This document shows positions 23,781 to 33,272 of a stretch of 64,000 bases of DNA, piece after piece. This DNA is from Bryum argenteum (lineage: Eukaryota; Streptophyta; Bryopsida; Bryales; Bryaceae), in assembly GCA_037043015.1 (NCBI GenBank), contig CM073328.1:7489409-7553408 (forward strand), read 5' to 3'. Position 1 is the stretch's first letter. Every line of letters starts with the position of its first letter. The position numbers and the translations under genes are program-made. The notes beneath the pieces are model-generated. The model ran no database searches. It saw only the letters and a list, made by a program, of their open reading frames with translations, and was not told where the DNA came from.

Positions 23781-23889
23781 GACCAATGAACGCACCCCGT
23801 TGGTCATTTACCCTTGGTAAAACGACCAGATTTTCTAAGTCACGGACGGTCCCCGGACCCCTGCCGGACGTCCGGACGTCCGGACGCTG

Positions 23890-23900
23890 TGACATCCCTA
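23890..23900 (-). repeat. right terminus of the hAT 2 element (putative TIR)
   Basis: Read on the minus strand the element would begin TAGGGATGTCA, followed by direct repeats of GTCCGGAC. The comparable end beside hAT 3 reads CAGGGTTGTCA (47423-47433). (C/T)AGGG-start termini are typical of hAT elements. The placement is supported because homology between copies Y1 and Y2 ends exactly here. I found no matching left terminus or 8-bp target duplication. Confidence 0.6.
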
Positions 23901-24350
23901 ACTGGGTCCAAGCCAACTAGTTGGTATGAAATCATTGCTCCGATCCAATTCGGCAACATTCAAACCTGTTACGGTGCTCCAATTTACGTTCTTATGTAGA
24001 ACGATTTCTGCCCAAACCACAGCCATGTTGGAATATAACATGATTTCGGGCCTAGTATTCCGTACTCCAACGGCAATGGTCACTTCATGATATCAAAGCG
24101 TGAAATGTTGACTTGTGCAACTGCTGGCTAGACCTTCGCGTCGTGGCCCCGATATAATCGCTTGATTTCTTGGCCATAACTTCATGAGGTGTTTCATCTT
24201 CACATATCGCTTGCACATGGTGCAATTCCAAATTCTCGCCGGTTCATCTTCCCATCCATCTTCGGCGACACAATTTGGATCATCAGTTGCTTCCCAGTCC
24301 ATCTCCGGGGCCTTGCCCTTGGGTGCACTAGTACGTCGTTCCCTTGGCAT
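23901..24350 (-). pseudogene. CKKYVKM-domain gene, copy Y2, truncated
   Basis: ATG at 24350 (MPRERRTSAPKG). Closely related to Y1: KAPEMDWEATDDPNCVAEDGW, CTMCKRYVKMKHLMKLWP, SCTSQHF, an in-frame TGA near 24091 where Y1 has Arg, then YHEVTIAVGVRNTRPEIML and NMAVVWAEIVLHKNVNWST. Homology to Y1 stops after SWLGPS, exactly at the terminus of the hAT 2 element. The hAT 2 element therefore appears to have inserted into this gene. The missing C-terminal half is not found elsewhere in the window. Confidence 0.75.
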
Positions 24351-24483
24351 ATTGTTCAGCCACAAGAAAAAAACGCAAAAAAAGGCGTCAGTTATCAAGA
24401 GGGGACTCGAGGAGCGCAATCGACATGGAAAACCACGGCGACAAGGGCGCACACCAGAGTGAAGAGAAATGAGCCCCGGTCGG

Positions 24484-24492
24484 CTATTTATG
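24484..24492 (-). promoter_or_regulatory. TATA-like box of the Y2 gene
   Basis: CATAAATAG on the minus strand, in the same position at the edge of a GC-rich array as the identical nonamer of Y1. Confidence 0.5.
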
Positions 24493-24770
24493 CCGATCGG
24501 GGGGCGGTCGGCATTCGTCCGTTCGCCCGGCCGTCCAATCTCGGTCGGCGGCGGTCCATTCCGCCATCGGTCGGCTGGATCGGTCGGCCAATCCGATGCC
24601 CGCAATGGCGACGGTCCAGCCGCCCCGTCGGCCGACAGATCCGTCGCGGCCGTCGGATCCGGCGGTCCATCGCGGCGAACGATTCATCTGCGGCCGACGG
24701 ATCCGACGGGCGGCCGTCCCGTCGGTCGCCGGCCTCAAAGCGGTCGGCCGTCCCCCCCCGGTCGGTCAGT
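24493..24770. repeat. GC-rich array (5), 5' of Y2
   Basis: GGTCGGCGGCGGTCC and GCGGCCGACGGATCC-type units, followed by a T26 tract at about 24784-24810. In the orientation of Y2 the order is A-tract, GC-rich array, TATA, gene, as in the other elements. Confidence 0.8.
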
Positions 24771-24810
24771 CTTGTTTGTTTGTTGTTTTTTTTTTTTTTT
24801 TTTTTTTTTT

Positions 24811-26190
24811 GAGACAAATGGTGGATTTCCATTGCAAGAAAGAAAATGAACGCCGATGCAGAACCAGGTCTTGTTTTTTGATTTTTTCAAACATGGGGCA
24901 TGCTTTCCCATGGCCCACAAAGAAAGGATTTTTTTTTTAATAGTTTAGGTCTTGGATTATTTTGCAATGATGTTCTATCTTGGGTAAATTAAAATAATAC
25001 ATGGTTTTTCAGCAGAAGTTTCTCATTCATCCATCGTTGGATTTCAATTTTGTTAGTTCGGTTGTATTTGAATTTGGAACTTGTTTTTCTACCGGAAACC
25101 TTACTTCCATCGAAGATGCGACGAAGATATGCCATTCACTTTTGAGCAAAGGACCTACTTTTCAATCCACGCCAATACCTATAATAATTGCATTCTCACT
25201 TCAAGGTGAATATGATGAAATTTTATGATCTTTGTTGAGTAATAATATGTTATGATCTCGCAATCTATGGGGCTTCATGAGTCCAAATTTCCTCCACATG
25301 ACCGAAACCAAGTCTTCTACAATGTTGTATGGTTGAGATCTAGATTGCTAACCTTCATTTTCATCTCTCGCACTTTGCAAAACCTGTGTTTCTAGGTTCT
25401 AGAGTCTACACCCCCCTTGGGCATTTGAGGTTAAGGGTTACAAACTTACAATGAACATGTATTAGCAGAAAAATATATTTTATCATGAACTATAATAGAA
25501 GGCTATTGGCATTCATGAAAATATGTGTAGGTATAAAACATATAACATATAAATTCCATTATACATACATGCATCCCAAATTTAGAACCAGGGATGATAG
25601 AATCTAGTGTATCCTAATTTGTGTCTTCCATGTGAACAATAGGTTTAAAATATTATATTTCTATAAGACTCTTATGGATATAAATTAACTTATGTAGAGG
25701 TAATGTTTAAGCATAGAGAATGCATATAAATAATATAAAATGCATTTGATCATTACTCCTAACTCCTACATTATAATGAATCTTTCTCACATTCATGCTT
25801 TGTATTCTTTTGGCTTCCTGTATGAATTATATGTACTTATTGGATTTCATTCTAGCATTTCGTATTCTTACAATAGTATTGAGTTCAAACGTTCATTATA
25901 TGTATACTGAGAATATTAAACTCTACAACCTACATACTATATTTTAAAAAAAAATTAATTCTAAAAGCAAAATTTCATCATTTACTTTCATCATATACTC
26001 TTTAATTTTATTATCATATATGTTTCTTTCAAATTCGTTCAGTCTAACCCACTTGAATTTTATGTAAATGGACGTGGTTTTATTTATACCGTATATAATA
26101 ATTACTCGTATTTTCTAATAATATTCTTATTCACATTATAATTAGAATACTTCAAAATGACTTATAGGAACAAAATAAGTTTTTTTTTTT
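24811..26190. other. AT-rich intergenic, no gene seen
   Basis: No recognisable coding region or element termini. A 75-codon open frame at 25001-25228 has no motif I recognise. Confidence 0.5.
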
Positions 26191-26191
26191 G

Positions 26192-27250
26192 CAATAGGAT
26201 CTAAGATTATATACTCTCCAAACGTAGTGCCTATTTTTAACCAAATGACGCATTTCCAAATTAAGGGTCCTATATTAAAATGAAGATGCACAATTTACAT
26301 TCTCAACCATGTAATATTGTAATAGAGTTATAGAGCATGTGTGACCATTTAGTTTCATAACTTTGGTATTACCGTGTTAGGCCTTAGATTGACCACATTT
26401 AGACATAATAATACTCTTAACTTAAAAAACATTGTGCTTAAACAACTCATTCTATTATTGGCTATTTTTGTTTGACACCCTTGAACTAAGCTAGGAGTAT
26501 ATTTATATTGTAGTACATATCATTGTACTTAATTTGCACATATTCTTTTTACATAATTATTAGTAGCAGTTTTATTATTGTATTTATTTGAATAATTATT
26601 TATTTACCTCTTACAAAGGTAATAGAAACACGATTCTATTGTTTTCTATTTCGCGATCACAAATAAAGAGAAGTAAAAAGGGAGACAAATAAATTTTTGA
26701 AAATATCCCACTCTATAAGTTTTTAACATATGGCATCAACTTATAAAGATTGGTGTTGGAAATCTTTGGAAACTCAATTGTGTGTGGAATGAAAATAATG
26801 GATTCGTGTATGTATGGTGTAGTATTGAATTATATTTTTAATCGATTACAATGCCACTTTTCTCCATCGCATTGTTATTATTTGCAAAATAATCTAGTTT
26901 TTATTTATTTTTGTTTGAAGATGTTATTGACATGGAATAAATCACGAGTTTATTGCAAGGAATATATTGGTAGTATTTTCAACATTCAACATAGGATCTA
27001 AGATTATAGACTCCCCAAACTTAATGCCCTTGTTTTATCAAATGTCGCATTCCCAAAATAAGGGTCCTATATTAAAATGAGAACCCTAAACCCTAAACCC
27101 TAAACCCTAAACCACTGAACCCTATCCGTGAATAAAGAATATATAGCATTTCACAAATCAACATAGGATTCTTTTTTTCATTGTGTAATAATCACTGAGA
27201 ATCTAATAACAGAAATCTGAGAGGGATTAAAATATAAAAAGGATCCTATG
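26192..27250. repeat. family R, copy R3a (distal half)
   Basis: Matches R1 from about 11.95 kb onward: CATAACTTTGGTATTACCGTG (26354), TGTGTGGAATGAAAATAATGG (26783), GATGTTATTGACATGGAATAAATCAC (26919), and the end segment to GGATCCTATG (27241). It additionally has a directly repeated segment of about 90 bp at both ends of an 800-bp interval (26192-26281 and 26992-27081), starting ATAGGATCTAAGATTATA. Confidence 0.7.
27082..27112 (-). repeat. interstitial telomere-like tract
   Basis: Four CCCTAAA units on the plus strand. The orientation and position in the R unit differ from the tract at 12.65 kb, so the two tracts are independent. Confidence 0.9.
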
Positions 27251-27324
27251 AAATTTTGAAAGATTTCAGTAACACATTGGAAACTAAGAATAAAAAAAAA
27301 AGAAAAAGAAAAGACCCCTCGGCT

Positions 27325-27510
27325 CGATGGCGATGTACGATCGGTCAATCAGGGCCGCTCGTGCCCGGCCGACCGATCGGAGGGACCGCATGACCGGCCT
27401 ACCGACCGACCACGCGATCGGGGACCGGCCGAGCAACCGGGGACCGGCCCGGAGACCGACCGGGCGGCCTGCGGTCGGCCTAGCGACCGACCGGTCGACT
27501 ATCCGTCGGT
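27325..27510. repeat. GC-rich array (6)
   Basis: CCGGCCGACCGATCGG-type units after an A-rich stretch, leading into the CT-rich start of R copy R3b. No gene is attached. Confidence 0.75.
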
Positions 27511-28740
27511 CGGCCCGTGTACCTCCCTCCCCCTCCTCTTCTTGCCTCTCCCCAGAAGGCCAAAACTCCCCGTTTCCTCAACTTCTCTCACTTCCCTGCA
27601 TTGCATATTTGCATTTCTATATTTAGCGTCTCGCGTCTACGTGGCGTCTAAATCAGGGTAGGGAATGTTCTGACAAGGGAATGTCGGGAAGATCTCTTTG
27701 TCAGAAACAAGAATGTTTTATGACAAAGATACTCTAGGCTCTAAATAATTCTATAATAAGGGACTCTTTACAAGAGGAGTCAAGGCCAACATATCTCCCA
27801 TGCCAATTCCCCCATTTGTGAAGGTGTTGGGAGTTGGTGCCCATTTCTAGAAGGAAAACGAAGGTTATGGGGCCAATTCTTATTATTAGCTAGAGTCCAT
27901 GTTTTAGATTTGTTCTCATTGATTTTATTTCTTAAAAATATTCTTTCTTAATTTGAATCAAGAAAACGCTTTTAGGCCATGAATTGACATTCATTTCTTG
28001 AATGTCCCAACTTTTGTCAAAAATTGATCCATTCTCACAACGAGATGTTCTCATGTATTGGCCCCATTAATGGCTTGGCCCCTATTGTGCACTTTGAGGT
28101 GGCCCTAAATCCTCTCATATCACTTTCCGGACTTTTTAGCTATTCCTTGATGAGAGTATACTTATGTCTAACATTGGAGAGATCTAAGTATATATTAAAT
28201 GTAGGTGAGCATGTGTGAGTATTTTGTTTTCATAACTTTGGTATTACCGTAATAGTCAATATTTAAACTTCCTATTTAGCCCTTAAGTTGTCCACATTTT
28301 ATGGTCTATATTATTTGATGTGCATTTAGAAATAATTCCATCGTTGTGTATTAATTTGAGTAATTATTTATTTACCTCTTGTAAAGGTAATTGAAATACA
28401 GTTCTATTGTTTTCTATTTTGTGATCATAAATTAAGAGAAGTAAAAAGCGTTACAAATAAATTAATAAAAATATCGCACCCTATAAGTTTTTAACATATG
28501 GCAATAACGGCATCAACTTATAAAGTTATAATCATATTTGATCTTGTACACGTATAGTACTTCTATTTTATGTTAAATGAAGTTGATTATTCTTATATTA
28601 GAAACTTTGATGGATTGATTAGGGAATAGAATGTTTTGGATAGCCATCGCTTTTTCATTTAGAGTATATTGTGGATGAAATCACTTGAGCATAGGATATA
28701 AGGTTCATGGTCTAGGATTTATTAATTTCCCCTGGCTAAT
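27511..28740. repeat. family R, copy R3b (proximal half)
   Basis: CT-rich start, TACGTGGCGTCTAAAT (27640), GGGAATGTTCTGACAAGGGA (27660), TATGACAAAGATACT (27719), GGCCAATTCTTATTATTAG (27871), and CATAACTTTGGTATTACCG (28230). The distal landmarks of R1 are missing after about 28740. Confidence 0.7.
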
Positions 28741-30300
28741 ATTTTTATTTTTCCATATCCAATACATTATTTTACAAACCTTTGTAGGCTAATTCCTTTA
28801 TTATATATTGGACATGTTATAGTCTCATCCCGGATGTTGGTTCTGAACTCGGGTCCCCTCTGAAATGAAAATAATTAAATAAATAATATATATACACTAT
28901 ACGGTAAAGATAGAGCGGTTTTTGCTAAAAACATATTTAGAGGTAAAGTCACTCTACATAAATAGCGGTTTTCGCTAAAAACATAGTTAGAGGTAAAGTC
29001 ACTCTACATTAATAGCGATTTAAGGCTAAGAATTTATTTAGAGGTAAACTAGTTCTATATAAATAGTGGTTCTCTTTAAATACATACTTAGAGGTAAAGC
29101 AAATCAATTCTACTTTGTGTGCTAGAACTATAAATCAAAAAGTAAATACATAAATATACATACTATACATGTATATAGTAAATATTATATTTATTATATA
29201 TTCAACCATAATACAATACAATTATAATATATATTATATATAATATATACCTTCATATACATATTATACTTTGAAATAGAAAGTACATACATAAATATAC
29301 ATATTCTAATTTATTAATACATAGTATATACATAAATATACACATCCTACTTTAAATATAAATAGTTTAAATACATGAAGAGTTAGATTTCTCTAATTGA
29401 TCTATTGATAAGATTTGTTTTTAGAAATAGGAAAGTAAAAGACTATAGAAAGACTTTTAGGTGGATATATAAACTCGTGGGTAAGAAGGTAGAGACTATT
29501 TTTTGTTGTGAGTTCTTTGGTTATATTTATATACAATTGTTATATTCAATATGAAAATTGGAGTTCTTATCTATCTATCTTGTTGAAGAACAATAATTAC
29601 CAGTTTATAATTATCCTATTAGTATAAGAAATTCGTTCCAAGGGAGACGGTTAAGTAGGAACTTTTAAGCAACTTTTAAAAAAAAACCTAAAACAAACCT
29701 AAAAAAAACAACTTTAAATTGGTAGAGAAAGTTTACACAATTCGGGAAGAAAGTTTTATCCACATATCTTTTTTCTTGAGATCTATCTCACGTTTATTTA
29801 CATGCGCTTCTAACGTTGGTAATTGTATTTTCTAATTCAAAATCACTCAAAACATAGAATTTGGTACAAAGGGCGTTTATTTAGTGTCCATTGAGGATGC
29901 CCTAATACACATACTGTTGTAAGTCATGTGCATAAAAGTTTGATTTATAGAGCCTCATAGATTGCGAGATGATAATGTATTAGTACACAAGAGAATTTAC
30001 GAAATTTCATCATTTTCAGATTGAAGTGAAATTCATAACAAGTTGGTTTTGAGGGGTTTTGGCACTTTTTACGGCTACTTTATACTAGAGGCCATTTGAA
30101 GTTGGGCCCATTTGGAGTTGAGCCCACTTGGACTTAAAGTGGGCCTTAACTTTAGCTGTACTTTACAAAGTGGGTCATAGAGTGGATCTTGCAATATAAA
30201 GTCCTAATGCCCACTTCGACGGACCAAATTTAAAATTTTAGAGATAGATAGATTCTCATTGGTTGATGCCTAGGGTTTGTAAACGGACCCAAGAAATTTT
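28741..30300. other. AT-rich intergenic, no gene seen
   Basis: Contains the 50-bp tandem repeat listed separately and otherwise no recognisable gene. Near 29920-29970 a short stretch resembles the CATGTGxxxxAAAGTTTGATT segment of family R. Confidence 0.5.
28911..29100. repeat. 50-bp tandem repeat, about 4 copies
   Basis: AGCGGTT or its variants recur at 28914, 28964, 29014 and 29064, with TTAGAGGTAAAG in every unit. Divergence increases toward the right. Confidence 0.9.
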
Positions 30301-30309
30301 TGGGTTAGG

Positions 30310-30540
30310 GTTTAGAGCGGCGGCCGGCGGCCGGTCCGCCAGGCCCGGCGTGCGAAGGTTCGGCGGTCAGGGTCGGTTGGCCAGGCCCGGGCGGTCCGGC
30401 GTCGGTCGGCGGTCCGGGGTCGGTTTGCGAGTCGGGGCGGTCGGCGGTCGGGGGCCGGTCGGCGGTCAGTGAGCGATCGGCGGTCGGGGCTTCCGATGGC
30501 CAGGCCCGGTCGGCGGTTCGGTCGGCCGGTCCGGCATGAG
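30310..30540. repeat. GC-rich array (7), 5' of RING gene copy X2
   Basis: GGTCGGCGGTCCGGGGTCGG-type units. It starts at GGTTAGGGTTTAGAGCGG, where a loose match to the right terminus AGGGTTGTCAGGACG could mark the left end of the element. The match is too weak to call. Confidence 0.8.
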
Positions 30541-30544
30541 GGCA

Positions 30545-30552
30545 CTATAAAG
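30545..30552 (+). promoter_or_regulatory. TATA box of RING gene copy X2
   Basis: CTATAAAG, about 175 bp upstream of the ATG at 30723 and immediately after the GC-rich array. Confidence 0.6.
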
Positions 30553-30722
30553 GGCCGTCCGGCTTCATTTTGCACCACTTCTTCTCCTCATGGTAACCCA
30601 ATTGAATGTTCTCCGATTTGCTAAGGCGCCACGCATTCTAGTTGGAGAGGAGAAGGGGTCGGTTTTTTTTTCACATTTGTTGCGGCTACGCCGTCCCGTG
30701 GATCGCCGGTGATACTTGCACG

Positions 30723-32984
30723 ATGACGTCGACTGAGAACGTGAACACGAGTATGGAGGTGGAGAATTCGATGATATCAGCAGAGGCGCCTAAGAAGAGG
30801 AATAAACAAAAAGGTGCAACTCATGGGCTAAATTGGGAGATTTTAGAGAATGAAGACATTAAAGCGGAACGCGGTTGGGAACTGGAGGTGACGGAGTATT
30901 GGACCGCTCAAATTTGCAAGAAATATGTGAAGATGTTTCACATTGGCAAACTTTGGCCTAAAGAATGTCATACAGTTCATACCAGGAACTTTTCTTGCAA
31001 CCCGGCAACATGCAAGGATGATCACTTTATCCACCGTGCAGAGGAAGTATGGCGGGCCTTGTTCGGGGATCGTGCCAAAACAAAAGGGTACTTTTGTTAC
31101 CAATTGTTGGCAATGGTGTATGCTGAGTTGATACTGCAGCGGAAGATAAATTGGAGCACGTACCAAACTAATACTGAACATCCGCTTCGAATTGAGAGGA
31201 AGCAGAAGCATATCCCAGATTGCTTTGATCCACAATCTGCCTTGACAAAGCATATTTTGGAGCTTTTGAGGAAAAAAAAAAAAACAAAGGCTGGGGAGGA
31301 TACAACGGATGATGAGAATGTCGTTACAAAGGATAAAGACATTCCTCTTGACACGGATGGTCTATCAAACGAACAATCTTCAGTTGATAGGCTTCGGGAT
31401 GTAAAAGCAGTTGGAGAACAGTCACTGGAGGAGGCGAATGCAGTGCAAGATCAGGTGGGGGACTTAGAGAATGTAGTGGACGAGGTACTCTCCCCTCTCA
31501 TTCCAGATAACCCTATTATTCCCAATGGCCTAAATTTGACCTTCTCGAATCCAAAATCGAATGAGGCAGGGCCAAGTAAACCAATGGAAACAACATCCAT
31601 GCCAGATTCCATTACTCCGCAGATGGAGAAGGATTGGATGTCAAATTTCGAAGAGATATATGAAGGAGTACCAAGCAACAAGAAACTGAGAGAGTTTCTC
31701 ACTTATATTGACGAAATGGCAAAGATCTTATACGAGGGTTCGGCTCCAAATGGTGAGACGAAGTTGAAGTGGGAAGACACCAAAAAAATCTCAATATTGG
31801 AAGCTGGGACCGATATGAAAATCGGGACTGAAGTTCTTGCTGCTATGGCTCCACAGTTTTTAGAAATGTCTAAAACTTTTGCCCTAATGATGCCTCGAAT
31901 GCTAAAAGCAGCTATAGACTACGAGAAGATATCAGAGAAATGGCTCCCGTATATGAAATCAAGGATAAAGGATTTGGAGGATCTTTCTAGTCTTGAGGCG
32001 AAGTATTCCGTAGCAATTGCCGTGATTGAAAAGGTTGTTTATGATTTCAAACTTAATGGATATGAGCGCAGAAAATCCCCGTACTACTGCAAACTCATGG
32101 AGGAAGCGATGAACATTTTGAATCCTCCCGAAGAAGGTGATGTGGAAGATCTTCTCCTAAATCCAAAAGATATTTCTCCAATTTCAAAAATTGAAGAAAG
32201 GATCGAAAGGGAAGGTGATCTTATCCCATCTAATTATGATGGGAATAATAAGAGTGATGGCCCGGAGATGAAAGGTACTCCATCATGCGAGCCAGGGCCT
32301 ACTGAGGCAGCAGAGGACATTCATGAGAAGGAAGCACGGTTCAATACGCAGGATAAAGGAAAACAAATCATCAATTTGGAAGATGATACGGAATAGGAGG
32401 ACAATGGAAGGAGAGGCGTGCGTATAGAGGATGATACACATTCGAAGGGAAAAGCTTGCCTACATAATCAATGTCCTAAAGAAACCTTGGAAATGCAATT
32501 GGAGGCAATGATGAAGGAGAGAGATGAGGCACGAGCTGAACTAGAATCCATACGAATGGCATTGAGAAATGTGGATTATACACCACGCGAAGAGAACATA
32601 TTGCCTTGGTTGGCTTGGGTTCACCGACTTCAAGATAGGGAGGCCATGGTTTCAAAGGCACAACATGATTTGAAGAAGATCGCCGCCAAATCATATGGTT
32701 CGAGTGAACATGTGAATACATCATTGGAGGAATTTTAAAAATACGAAAGATTACGAGAACACGAACCTACTAAGGTCACTATTTGGGGTGATGTGGAGGA
32801 GATGATGGAGCGAACAAATTTCAATCGGATGGGAAAAGATGATGATATTGATTGGAGTTTGGAAGTGGCAGAAGGATGGGTGCCATACAACTCATTCTCA
32901 TCGCATTTTGTGGAATCAAATCGAAATGTAGTTTACACATGCGACCCCCCCCCCCGACAATACTGAAGGAAAAATGTGGCATGT
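30723..32984 (+). pseudogene. CKKYVKM-domain / RING-H2 protein, copy X2, 5' part
   Basis: ATG at 30723 (MTSTENVNTSMEVENSM), then a frame open to 32396. Contains ICKKYVKMFHIGKLWPKE (about 30920), CKDDHFIHRAEEVWRALFG, and MVYAELILQRKINWSTY (about 31120). Next come an acidic linker, the helical segment MSKTFALMMPRMLKAAIDYE (about 31870), a coiled coil (MQLEAMMKERDEARAELES) and ILPWLAWVHRLQDRE (about 32600). In-frame stops are TAG at 32394-32396 and TAA at 32736-32738. A C-run at 32946-32955 changes frame just before the first RING Cys pair (KCGMC, about 32973-32984), where the chromovirus sits. It is the better preserved copy of the family: the first 558 codons are uninterrupted. The downstream part resumes at 42683. 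Confidence 0.85.
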
Positions 32985-32989
32985 GCCGA

Positions 32990-33256
32990 TGTTAAAGTTC
33001 AAACCACATGATGAATGCTCCATTCTATATAACCATAATTTGGACTCACGACTAATAAGACAACACCCATATTGTATGGCAACAAGCGTGAATCATATTA
33101 ACAACAAAATATCACGTAGAGGAAAGAGTTGCACATGCAACCTCTTAAAGGTCCAAGGTGATCCTACAACATAACTACCAACCGTATAACCGCTTTCTAA
33201 CATGAACCGTCTTGTTACTACGTTACTAACTAGCTGTTACGATGTAGTTCGTAACA
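32990..33256 (-). repeat. 3' LTR of the chromovirus
   Basis: Begins TGTTAAAG and ends GTAACA on the plus strand. The only difference I see from the other LTR is GAGTTGC versus GATTTGC near 33125. Confidence 0.95.
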
Positions 33257-33272
33257 TTACCCCCCTTTTAAT
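33257..33272 (-). other. polypurine tract
   Basis: ATTAAAAGGGGGGTAA on the minus strand immediately precedes the 3' LTR, as needed for plus-strand priming. It also contains the TAA stop of the pol frame. Confidence 0.8.

Noticed and set aside
30265-30310. TAGGGTTTGTAAAC and TAGGGTTTAGAGCGG as the left terminus of the hAT 3 element
   Set aside because: Similarity to CAGGGTTGTCA is partial and the adjacent 8 bp do not match ACTGTGGC.
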